DNA from: JAFARE01 sp963777285
GTDB lineage: Bacteria > Chloroflexota > Dormibacteria > Aeolococcales > Aeolococcaceae
Direction of reading: 5' to 3'
Length of the DNA stretch: 64,000 bases
Assembly: GCA_963777285.1 (NCBI GenBank)
Contig: CAVZPR010000001.1
Location: forward strand, 186,001-250,000
Both the position numbers and the translations under genes were made by a program. Shown piece after piece: positions 31,238 to 39,093 of the stretch (its first letter is position 1; each line of letters opens with the position of its first letter). The notes under the pieces were generated by a model. That model searched no databases, had not been told where the DNA came from, and saw only the letters and a program-made list of their open reading frames with translations.

Positions 31238-33772
31238 GTGGCCCAGCAGCCCAGCCTCCGTCTCGGCGTGCTCACGCGCCTCGGCCGCCGCCTGCCCCGG
31301 ATCAGCGACACCGACGAAGCCGCCGTCGAGGTCACCCGCGCCCTGGCGCCGCTGCGGGTCGCGGCCATCGTGAGCGCGATCCAGGGGGACACGGCGATCG
31401 TGCTGGCGGTGCACGTGCCCAGTGGACTGGGGACGCACATCTCGCCGGCCACCGCCAGCCGCATGGTGGGCATGAACGTGCCCGTCGACGGCATCGAGGC
31501 CACACGCAGCGCCGTGCGGCTGCGCAAGCCGTTCCACGGGCTGCCCCGAGCCGTCGACACCATGCGCCGCCTGGCGCCGGACTCGGCGCTGGCGGAGGCC
31601 TTTCCTCGCCCCCAGGACGAGCCGCCGGTCATCGCGGTGCCGGTCATGGCCGGGGACCGGGTCGTGGCCACCATCACCGTGTACGGGCCGGGCTGCTCGG
31701 CCGACCTGGTGCCGACGCTGGAGTCGGTCGCCGCCATGCTGGGAACTGCCTGGGTGGCGCCCGCCGAGGCCGAGGTGTCGCGGCACGAGGCACCGTCGCT
31801 GCGCCGCCCCAACACGCCGCTGCGTCGCGCCCTGGACTCGCTGCTGGAGCAGGGCAGGATCGCCGCAGCGGTGCAGCCGATCGTGCGCCTGTACGACGGC
31901 TCGGTCATCGGATACGAGGCGCTGGCTCGCTTCGCACCCCTGACCCACGTGGCCACACCCGACGAGCTCTTCGCGGCCGCTGCGTCCCTGCACATGCAGG
32001 CCGCGGCCGACCGCGCCTGCCTGCGCGCGGCGCTCTCCGAGGCGCACAACCTGGGCGACGCCGACCTCTTCGTCAACGTGCTCATCGGCACGCTGCTGGC
32101 GCGCTCCGGCATGAGGGCGCTCGACGACGCGGTGCGCGAGGCGGACGTCGACCCGTCGAGCATCGTGCTCGAGTTCAGCGAGCGCGAGCCGGTGCCCGAC
32201 CTGGCGCGGCTGCAGCGCATCGCAGCCGAGCTGCGCTCGCGCGGCTTCCGCATCGCGGTCGACGATGCGGGCGCGGGCCACGCGAGCATGCGGGTCATCG
32301 CCGAGCTTCGTCCCGAGTTCATCAAGATCGACCGGTCGCTCATCCACGCGATCGACTCCGACCGCGCGCGACGCGCGCTGGTGGTCGCGCTGCTGTCGTT
32401 CAGCGGCCACATCGGCGCGCGCCTCATCGCTGAGGGCATCGAGAGCCGCGCCGAGCAGGACGTGCTTCTGTCCCTCGGCGTGCAGTTCGGCCAGGGCTGG
32501 CTGCTGGGCCGGCCGGTGCTGGCGCGAGAGGTGGTCGGGTTGCCCGGAACCGAGGTGGTCGACCTCGGCTGGTTCGCGCGACGCCGCGTGTCGTCGACCC
32601 GCAGCGAGCATGCCTTGGTACCGCCCGAGAGCCCTCGGCCCGCATCCGTGCAGACCGCGGAGACGGCGGGCCGGCGGCGCGGCCTGCCGCGTGCGCTCAG
32701 CGACGCGGCGCGCGCGCTGCAGAGCGAGCACGACCCGCTGCGCATCCTCGGCGTGATGGCCGACCAGATGGCGCGGGTGATCCCGGTCACCGAGATGGCG
32801 ATATTCGTCGCCGACTACGAGAAGCACCAGCTGGTGCCCGTGCTCGCCACCGGGCAGGACAGCGAAGAGATCCTCGCCGACAGCTTCTCACTGGACGCCG
32901 GCATCACCGGATGGGCGTTCGGCAAGGGCACGCCCGAGAACGTGCCCGACACGTCGAAGCATCCACTGGCGCGTCAGGTGCCCGGCACCGCCGTGGAAGA
33001 AGAGTCGCTGCTGCTCATCCCGCTCGTGGCCAGCGAGCACAAGCTGGGCATCATCAACTGCTGGCGCCACGGCATCGACCGCTTCACCAAGCGCGAGGTG
33101 GAAGCCGCGTCGCTCTTCGCCCACGTCGCCGCCGCGGCGTGGCGCAACGCGCAGCTCTACACGGAGCTGCTCAGCGCGGCGATGACCGATCCCCTGACGC
33201 GCCTGTACAACAGCCGCTGGCTGCACGACGCCGCGGAGCGCGACATCACCCGCGCCGAACGAGACGGCAAGCGCCTCGGGCTGCTGCTGGTCGACCTCGA
33301 CCATTTCAAGGTGGTCAACGACAGTGGCGGCCACGCCGCCGGCGACATGGTGCTGCAGCGCGCGGCGACCCGCCTGCGCACCACGGTGCGCGGCGCCGAT
33401 GCCGTGGTGCGGCTCGGCGGCGAGGAGTTCGTGGTGCTGCTGCACGACTGCGACATCGAAGCCGCCGCGGCCGTCGCCGAGGCGGTCCGCCTGTCGGTGC
33501 GCGACATCGCGCTGCCGCGCGGCTGCGGCCTCGCGCGCCTGACCGCATCGATAGGCGTCGCGGTCTACCCGGATCACGGTCGCGACCTGGATCAGCTCCT
33601 CGCCGCCGCCGACCGGGCCATGTACGCGGCGAAGCACGGCGGCAGGGACCGCCTGGTGCGCGCGTCGCTGCCTGCGGACCAGGGCATCATCGTCACCCTG
33701 CCGCTGCGCCGGGGCAAGGCTCCGCGGCGCGTCCGGCCGCGAGCAGCCGGCCTCAGCGACCGCAGCAGCTGA
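31238..33772 (+). CDS. EAL-GAF-GGDEF bifunctional cyclic-di-GMP protein
   Basis: An 844-residue cytosolic protein. Residues 1-185 look like a sensory (GAF-like) domain; an EAL phosphodiesterase domain follows (GYEALAR with Glu 227; FAVDDAGAG-type segment; IKIDRSLIHAIDSD; EGIE), then a GAF domain at about 490-630, then a GGDEF cyclase domain with R-L-G-G-E-E-F at about 725-731. The RGAD sequence five residues before GGEEF is an RxxD inhibitory site. Both active sites look usable, so it could make or break cyclic-di-GMP depending on GAF input. The domain order EAL before GGDEF is the reverse of the common one. Confidence 0.88.
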   Translation: MAQQPSLRLGVLTRLGRRLPRISDTDEAAVEVTRALAPLRVAAIVSAIQGDTAIVLAVHVPSGLGTHISPATASRMVGMNVPVDGIEATRSAVRLRKPFHGLPRAVDTMRRLAPDSALAEAFPRPQDEPPVIAVPVMAGDRVVATITVYGPGCSADLVPTLESVAAMLGTAWVAPAEAEVSRHEAPSLRRPNTPLRRALDSLLEQGRIAAAVQPIVRLYDGSVIGYEALARFAPLTHVATPDELFAAAASLHMQAAADRACLRAALSEAHNLGDADLFVNVLIGTLLARSGMRALDDAVREADVDPSSIVLEFSEREPVPDLARLQRIAAELRSRGFRIAVDDAGAGHASMRVIAELRPEFIKIDRSLIHAIDSDRARRALVVALLSFSGHIGARLIAEGIESRAEQDVLLSLGVQFGQGWLLGRPVLAREVVGLPGTEVVDLGWFARRRVSSTRSEHALVPPESPRPASVQTAETAGRRRGLPRALSDAARALQSEHDPLRILGVMADQMARVIPVTEMAIFVADYEKHQLVPVLATGQDSEEILADSFSLDAGITGWAFGKGTPENVPDTSKHPLARQVPGTAVEEESLLLIPLVASEHKLGIINCWRHGIDRFTKREVEAASLFAHVAAAAWRNAQLYTELLSAAMTDPLTRLYNSRWLHDAAERDITRAERDGKRLGLLLVDLDHFKVVNDSGGHAAGDMVLQRAATRLRTTVRGADAVVRLGGEEFVVLLHDCDIEAAAAVAEAVRLSVRDIALPRGCGLARLTASIGVAVYPDHGRDLDQLLAAADRAMYAAKHGGRDRLVRASLPADQGIIVTLPLRRGKAPRRVRPRAAGLSDRSS

Positions 33773-33879
33773 TCTCGGCCCTGCGAATTCAACTCTTGTT
33801 ACCAGCTCGTCACAGGTGGCGCGCCGGGGCACCTAGGATCGACAGCGGGTACGGCGCGGGGGTCACGCAGGTCAACACA

Positions 33880-34788
33880 ATGACGCGGTCGCTGCTGGGC
33901 ACGATTCACAGGCACCAGTCAAGCGCAGCGCGCGCCGTCGCAGCGCCGGCGGCGGACGCGTTGGCCATCCCTGCCGGCAACCAGCCGTGCTCCGCGTTGC
34001 GTTGCTCCTCGCAGCGCGGCGTGGGCTGCGGCTACGTCGACCGGCGTTCGCGGCGCTGCAAGACGGCGTGGTGCCCGGCGGACAGGACGATCGTCAACGG
34101 CAGGGTCTACTGCGCCCTCCACGCGCACACGATGCAGGGTCTCGAGTGGGAGTTCGGCACCGCGTCGCATCCCGACGTCGACAGCCGCACGGTCCCCGTC
34201 ATCCAGTGGATCTCGTCTGCCGTCGCCGACGAGATCATCGAGACGCTCAACGTGTTCTGCGCGCTGAACGGCGAGATGCTGGTGGCCGAGCCGGTGCGGC
34301 GCCGCTTCAACGCAGTCGAGCGCACGCGCGTGTGGGAGAAGCAGTGGAAGACGCTGTCGCCCACCAGCGTGTCGATCCGCGTCTCGGTGAGCTCCGACGA
34401 AGCGCGGCCCACCGAGATCCACATCAAGGTGAACGGTCACGACGTCAACGTGGTGCCCCCGCCGTGGAACCGCGACCTGTCGGCGCCCACCGCAGCCGAC
34501 CACCAATGGCTCGACCAGGAGGTGTTGACGCCCATCGCCGCAGCGCTGGAGCGCTGGATGCTCAGGACGCACGAGGAGACGGATGGCGGCTACGTCCCGC
34601 TGCAAGGCGGCCACGACGACGAGGAGGCGCGGCTGCTGGTGCGCGTCGCCGGCGGCGGTGACCGTTCCCGGCTGTTCCCCTTCCTCAACGTGGACGAAGC
34701 AGCGGTGGACGAGTCGCAGCGGCCCAACTTCCTGTACGGACTCGACGAGGTGGGCAGCGTGGCTCGGCGCGAGGCGCAGCAGGCCTGA
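33880..34788 (+). CDS. Uncharacterised protein with N-terminal Cys-rich zinc-like segment
   Basis: ATG 33880 gives a 302-residue protein of unknown family. Residues 37-75 hold Cys/His spaced like a zinc site: CSALRCSS, CGYVDRRSRRCKTAWCP and YCALHAH. The rest is soluble, with a segment of basic/aromatic residues (VRRRFNAVERTRVWEKQWKTL) and beta-rich HIKVNGHDVNVVPPPWNRDL. It has normal high-GC codon use, so it belongs to the host genome. No close neighbour explains its role. Confidence 0.65.
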   Translation: MTRSLLGTIHRHQSSAARAVAAPAADALAIPAGNQPCSALRCSSQRGVGCGYVDRRSRRCKTAWCPADRTIVNGRVYCALHAHTMQGLEWEFGTASHPDVDSRTVPVIQWISSAVADEIIETLNVFCALNGEMLVAEPVRRRFNAVERTRVWEKQWKTLSPTSVSIRVSVSSDEARPTEIHIKVNGHDVNVVPPPWNRDLSAPTAADHQWLDQEVLTPIAAALERWMLRTHEETDGGYVPLQGGHDDEEARLLVRVAGGGDRSRLFPFLNVDEAAVDESQRPNFLYGLDEVGSVARREAQQA

Positions 34789-34815
34789 GGCCGTTTCGCC
34801 TGTCGCGGCGCGTCA

Positions 34816-34821
34816 TACACT
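34816..34821 (+). promoter_or_regulatory. -10 element giving a leaderless prfB mRNA
   Basis: TACACT ends six bases before the prfB ATG (34828), so transcription would begin at or next to the A of the start codon. No Shine-Dalgarno sequence can exist in such a transcript. Same layout at lpdA, rpiA, the iron permease and the PIN toxin. Confidence 0.6.
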
Positions 34822-34827
34822 GACGCC

Positions 34828-35942
34828 ATGAGCGACCTCTCCACACGCGCCACCGACGTCGCCGGCCGCATCGCCGCCCTCCAGGAGCATCTTTGACCTC
34901 GCCGGCAAACGGGCGCGCGTAGAGGAGCTGGAGCGGCTCATCGCGGACCCCGACCTCTGGGACGATCCTCGCCGCGCGGCCACCCTGAACCAGGAGGCGG
35001 CGCGGCTCCACGATGAGCTGACCGGCTGGGAACAGCTGCAGCGTCGCGCGACCGACGCGCACGACCTCGGCGAGCTGCTCGACAGCGAGCCCGATGAGGC
35101 GGTCGCTTCGGAGCTGAGCACGGAGCTGGACTCGCTGGAGCGCGAGCTGCGGGAGCGGGAGATCGAGCTGCTCTTCAGCGATCCGTACAGCGACCATCCC
35201 GCGCTGCTCAGCGTCCACGCGGGTGCCGGCGGCACCGACTCGCAAGACTGGGCGGAGATGCTGCTGCGCATGTACCTGCGCTGGGCCGAGCGGCGCCGCT
35301 TCGACGTCGAGTTCATCGAAGAGTCCGCGGGCGAGGAGGCGGGCATCAAGTCGGCGACGGTGCGCATCGCCGGTCCGCGCTCGTACGGGCTGCTCATCGC
35401 CGAGCGGGGTGTGCACCGGCTGGTGCGGCTTTCACCGTTCGAACTCGGCGCATCGCAGGCACACGTCCTTCGCGCCCGTCGAGGTGGTGCCCGAGATCGA
35501 GGACCCGTCGGTCGACGTCGAGATCGACCCGGACGACGTGCGCGTCGACGTGTTCCGCTCCAGCGGCGCCGGCGGGCAGCACGTCAACAAGACTTCGTCG
35601 GCCGTGCGCCTCACGCACGTGCCCACCGGCATCGTGGTCACCTGTCAGAACGAGCGTTCCCAGCAGCAGAATCGCGACGTGGCCTGGCGGGTGCTGCGCT
35701 CCCGGCTGGTGGCGCTGCAGCAGGCGGCACACGCGGCGCACATCGCCGAGCTCAAGGGCGAGTCGATGCCCGCCGAGTGGGGAAGCCAGATCAGGTCCTA
35801 CGTGCTCCACCCCTACACGCTCGTGAAGGACCACCGCACCGGCGTGGAGGTGGGCAACGTCCAGGCGGTGCTGGACGGCGACATCGACACCTTCATCGAG
35901 GCCTATCTGCGCTGGGCGGCGCGCGAGCCGGTGCGCGCCTGA
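34828..35942 (+). CDS. prfB: Peptide chain release factor 2, programmed +1 frameshift plus a second frame break
   Basis: RF2 ends translation at UGA and UAA. The first frame reads 22 codons to CTT TGA (34891-34896), preceded by CAGGAG as an internal Shine-Dalgarno; slipping +1 continues LDLAGKRARVEELERL. This is the classic autoregulatory RF2 frameshift, in which low RF2 allows the shift. The codon-recognition tripeptide S-P-F and the hydrolytic G-G-Q (SGAGGQHVNKTSSAV) are present. A second one-base excess lies at about 35438-35442, directly after S-P-F: dropping a G gives NSAHRRHTSFAPVEV. That second break is not part of the known mechanism and is probably a sequence error. Confidence 0.93.
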
Positions 35943-36040
35943 GAGGCGCATCCGGAGCAAACGCTGCAAAGGCGGCGGAGATCACTCCCGCGCGCGTGAA
36001 CGTTCTGTGACGATCTCAGGGCGCTCCGAAAAGGCGGCGG

Positions 36041-36046
36041 TATACT
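36041..36046 (+). promoter_or_regulatory. Possible -10 box upstream of ftsE
   Basis: TATACT lies in the 237-base gap 35943-36179 that has no gene. A start here would give an approximately 130-base leader to ftsE. No good -35 is seen 17 bases upstream. A weaker TACGCT (36144-36149) is an alternative nearer the gene. Confidence 0.4.
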
Positions 36047-36179
36047 GCGGCGGCGTCTCCCGATGCGGTTGTCAATGCGCTACCACGTCCATGCGAACCG
36101 CTGACGCACCCGGTCGCCGCGAACGGCGGGCCGGAAGGACATATACGCTAAAAGATTCGGAGGCAGCCCGAACCGCAGC

Positions 36180-36935
36180 ATGACTCTCGCTGTCGCAGAG
36201 CGTCCGCCGGTGGCGCCGGCGCCCGCGCTGCGCCCCGTCATCTCGTTTCACGGCGTCACGAAGGTCTACCCCAACGGCACCACCGCGTTGCGCGACGTCA
36301 ATCTTGCGGTGCACCAAGGTGACTTCTGTTTCCTGGTGGGCGCAAGCGGCGCGGGAAAGTCGACGCTCGTACGGCTCCTGATCCGCGAGGAGACCGCGTC
36401 GACCGGGCGCATCTTCATCGACGGGCACGAGGTCACGCGCATGCCACGGCGCAGGCTGCCCAAGCTGCGCCGCAAGTTCGGCATCGTGTTCCAGGACTAC
36501 AAGCTGCTGGCGCGGCGCACCGTGGGGCAGAACGTCGCGTTCGCGCTGCAGGTGACGCGTCCGGGACAGCGACACCTGCGTGAGAAGGTCGAGGAGGTGC
36601 TCTGGATCGTCGGTCTCGAGGACAAGCTCGACAAGTACCCCGACGAGCTCAGCGGTGGCGAGCAGCAGCGCGTGGCGATCGCGCGGGCTCTGGTGCACCG
36701 GCCGCGCATCTTCCTCGCCGACGAGCCCACCGGCAACCTCGACCCGGACACGTCGTGGGGCATCGTGCAGCTGCTGCTGCAGATCAACCACCGCGGCACC
36801 ACGGTGCTCATGGCGACGCACAACCGCGAGGTCGTCGACCTGGTGCGGCGTCGCGTCATCGCTATCGAGGACGGGCGGGTCATCCGGGACGAGGCGCAGG
36901 GGAGCTACCTGCGCGCCGGCGAGGCCACGATATGA
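36180..36935 (+). CDS. ftsE: Cell division ATP-binding protein FtsE
   Basis: ABC ATPase that, with FtsX, activates peptidoglycan hydrolases at the division or elongation site. The 251-residue product has a 20-residue Pro/Ala lead, then ISFHGVTKVYPNGTTALRDVNL, Walker A GASGAGKSTL, LSGGEQQR signature and Walker B IFLADEPTGNLDPDTS, followed by ATHNREVVDLVRRRVIAIEDGR, all typical of FtsE. It overlaps ftsX by four bases. Confidence 0.95.
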   Translation: MTLAVAERPPVAPAPALRPVISFHGVTKVYPNGTTALRDVNLAVHQGDFCFLVGASGAGKSTLVRLLIREETASTGRIFIDGHEVTRMPRRRLPKLRRKFGIVFQDYKLLARRTVGQNVAFALQVTRPGQRHLREKVEEVLWIVGLEDKLDKYPDELSGGEQQRVAIARALVHRPRIFLADEPTGNLDPDTSWGIVQLLLQINHRGTTVLMATHNREVVDLVRRRVIAIEDGRVIRDEAQGSYLRAGEATI

Positions 36936-37825
36936 GGCGAATCGGCGCGGCGCTGTGGTTCGCGATTCACAGCGCCGGACAGAACTTCCGGCGCAACCTC
37001 GGCGTCTCCCTGGCGGGCGTCTTCACCATGGGCTTGATCCTCTTCCTCGTGGGAGGCGCGCTGCTCTTCACGCACTCGGTCGACAGCGTGCTGCAGGCGC
37101 AACAGGCCAAGGCGAGCCGCATCAAGATCTACCTCTCGGACAGCGCGTCGCTGGCCGCGATCACCGACTTCGAGCTGCGTCTCAAACACGATCCGCGCGT
37201 CGTGTCCGTGACGTTCGAGAACAAGGACCAAGCCGCCAAGGAAGCGTCGCAGGACCCTGACATCGAGCAGGCGCTCAGTGCGTTGGGGAGCAATCCGCTG
37301 CCCGCGTCACTCAACCTCAACGTGCGCCAGCTCACCGACCTCTCCCAGTTCGACGCCATGGCGCGCAACACTCCGATCGTTGACAAGACGACGGCAACGG
37401 ACTACAACCCCGACGTGATCGGCAAGCTGCACACCGTGATCAACATCATCCAGCTGGTGGGCGGGATCATCGCCCTCATCCTGCTGGCGATCAGCATCGT
37501 GATCATCATGAACACGATCCGCACCGCGGTGTACGCGCGACGCACGGAGATCGAGATCATGAAGCTCGTCGGCGCGACCGATTGGTTCGTGCGCTGGCCC
37601 TTCATCCTCGAGGGTGTGCTCGGCGGCGTGCTCGCGGCCGTGTTCTCCGGCGGCGTCGTGTTCCTCGGTTACCGCTTCTTCGTGCAGCAGGCTGAGCACA
37701 GCCTTCTCAGCGTCCCGTTCGACGCGTCGTACACAGTTGCGCTGCTGGTCCTGCTCGTGGTCGGCGGGATCGGCGTCGGCGCATTCGGCAGCTACCTCGG
37801 AGTGCGCAGATTCCTAAGCGTCTGA
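36932..37825 (+). CDS. ftsX: Cell division protein FtsX
   Basis: Membrane partner of FtsE that transmits ATP-driven movement to periplasmic or cell-wall hydrolases. ATG 36932 gives 297 residues: one N-terminal membrane helix (about 20-45), an extracellular domain (IKIYLSDSASLAAITDFEL... PASLNLNVRQLTDLSQFD) and three C-terminal helices, with the conserved RTEIEIMKLVGATDWFVRWPFILEG segment between them. It is followed by a coiled-coil M23 peptidase, its expected target. Confidence 0.95.
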   Translation: MRRIGAALWFAIHSAGQNFRRNLGVSLAGVFTMGLILFLVGGALLFTHSVDSVLQAQQAKASRIKIYLSDSASLAAITDFELRLKHDPRVVSVTFENKDQAAKEASQDPDIEQALSALGSNPLPASLNLNVRQLTDLSQFDAMARNTPIVDKTTATDYNPDVIGKLHTVINIIQLVGGIIALILLAISIVIIMNTIRTAVYARRTEIEIMKLVGATDWFVRWPFILEGVLGGVLAAVFSGGVVFLGYRFFVQQAEHSLLSVPFDASYTVALLVLLVVGGIGVGAFGSYLGVRRFLSV

Positions 37826-37836
37826 AGCTCGCCAAA

Positions 37837-38997
37837 GTGGGGGCGGTAGCGCTGGTCGCAGCGACGCTGACCGTGCTGGCGCGCCCGGTCGCGGCCGACC
37901 AGTACACCGACCGGATCAAGCGCGACCGGCAGGAACAGCAGCAGGCCAACTCGCAGATCGCACGCCTGCGCGCGCAGATCGCCGCGGCGCAGAACAAGGA
38001 GGCGGTGCTGCAGGGCGTCATCGCCGGGCTCGATGTCCAGATCGTCGGCACCCAGGCTCAGATCGCCGGCGCCAAAACGCAGCTGTCACAGATCCAGGCC
38101 CAGCTGGCGGCGGCGAAGGCCACGCTGGCGGCGGCCGAGGCCCAGCTGGCGGCGGAGAAGCGGCAGCTCTCGCGCCAGGTGATCGTGATCTATGAGCTGC
38201 AGCAGCAGTCGACGCCACTCAACAACCTCATGTCGTCGGGCGACTTCAACAGCTTCTGGACCTCCGTCATCGACGGCCGCCGCATCAGCGACGCCGAGCT
38301 GCAGACGGTGGGCGTCATCCGCCGGCAGCAGGCGGTGATCCAGGGCGACGTGGCGGCCATCGCGGCCAAGCGGCAGCAGCAGGAGGCCGTGCTGGCGAGC
38401 CTCGACACCGCCGAGGCACAGCTGCTGTCGCAGCGCAGCGTGCAGCAGGCGGCGGTCAACTACCTGGCCCAGCTGCAGGCGCAGGACCGGCGCCTGGCGC
38501 TGCAGTGGCAGGCCGCGTACAACACGCTCAACACACAGATCGCCAAGCTGCAATCCGAGGAGGCGGCGGCGCGCGCCGCGGGCGGCGGCAGCGGGCGCTT
38601 CTCCTGGCCCGACACCGGGCCCATCTCACAGGGCTTCGGCTGCACCCCGTTCACCTTCGAGGCCTACGATCCCGCGTGTCCGCAGAAGCATTTCCACAAC
38701 GGCATCGACATCGCCGGCGCCTGCGGCAACGACATCACCGCCGCTGACGCCGGCATCGCCCACATCGAACCGTACGAGTCGTGGGGCTTCGGCAACTACA
38801 TCATCATCGTGCACGGCAACGGCTGGGAGACGCTGTACGGTCACCTCGCGGGCTTCGCGATACGCAGCGGCCAGGTGGTGCACCGCGGCCAGCTCATCGG
38901 CTGGGAGGGAACCACGGGGAACTCCACCGGGTGTCACCTGCACTTTGGCGTGAACCACAACGGCACGTGGGTCAACCCGCTGAGCTACCTGTCCTGA
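37837..38997 (+). CDS. EnvC/PcsB-like M23 peptidoglycan hydrolase with coiled coil
   Basis: Exported protein of 386 residues: signal-like segment (VALVAATLTVLARPVAA), a long coiled coil (about 30-250: NSQIARLRAQIAAAQ; GAKTQLSQIQAQLAAAKA), then an M23 (LytM) domain with HxxxD in HFHNGIDIAG and HxH in CHLHFGVNHNG. Both zinc motifs are complete, so it is probably a real hydrolase. The start at GTG 37837 leaves no basic n-region; non-standard codons just upstream (CTG 37822) would give KRLKLAKV, so the start is uncertain. The FtsE-FtsX-hydrolase order matches the known activation pathway. Confidence 0.88.
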   Translation: MGAVALVAATLTVLARPVAADQYTDRIKRDRQEQQQANSQIARLRAQIAAAQNKEAVLQGVIAGLDVQIVGTQAQIAGAKTQLSQIQAQLAAAKATLAAAEAQLAAEKRQLSRQVIVIYELQQQSTPLNNLMSSGDFNSFWTSVIDGRRISDAELQTVGVIRRQQAVIQGDVAAIAAKRQQQEAVLASLDTAEAQLLSQRSVQQAAVNYLAQLQAQDRRLALQWQAAYNTLNTQIAKLQSEEAAARAAGGGSGRFSWPDTGPISQGFGCTPFTFEAYDPACPQKHFHNGIDIAGACGNDITAADAGIAHIEPYESWGFGNYIIIVHGNGWETLYGHLAGFAIRSGQVVHRGQLIGWEGTTGNSTGCHLHFGVNHNGTWVNPLSYLS

Positions 38998-39002
38998 CCT
39001 AG

Positions 39003-39035
39003 ACGGCCGCAGTCGTCAAAGGCCGCGGCCGTTTT
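39003..39035 (+). terminator. Rho-independent terminator after the M23 peptidase
   Basis: Stem ACGGCCGC (39003-39010) pairs with GCGGCCGT (39025-39032), loop of 14 bases, followed by TTTC. The stem can extend by weak pairs into the T run. It separates the ftsEX-peptidase operon from the next gene. Confidence 0.7.
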
Positions 39036-39093
39036 CGCGCGTCGCGCGACAATTGCACTGTCCGTCGTGCCGTGGACAGGGTGACGGACCGCG

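Noticed and set aside
34828..34896. A stand-alone 22-residue leader peptide before prfB
   Set aside because: CTT TGA C with an upstream CAGGAG is the known RF2 frameshift site, so this is the first part of prfB.
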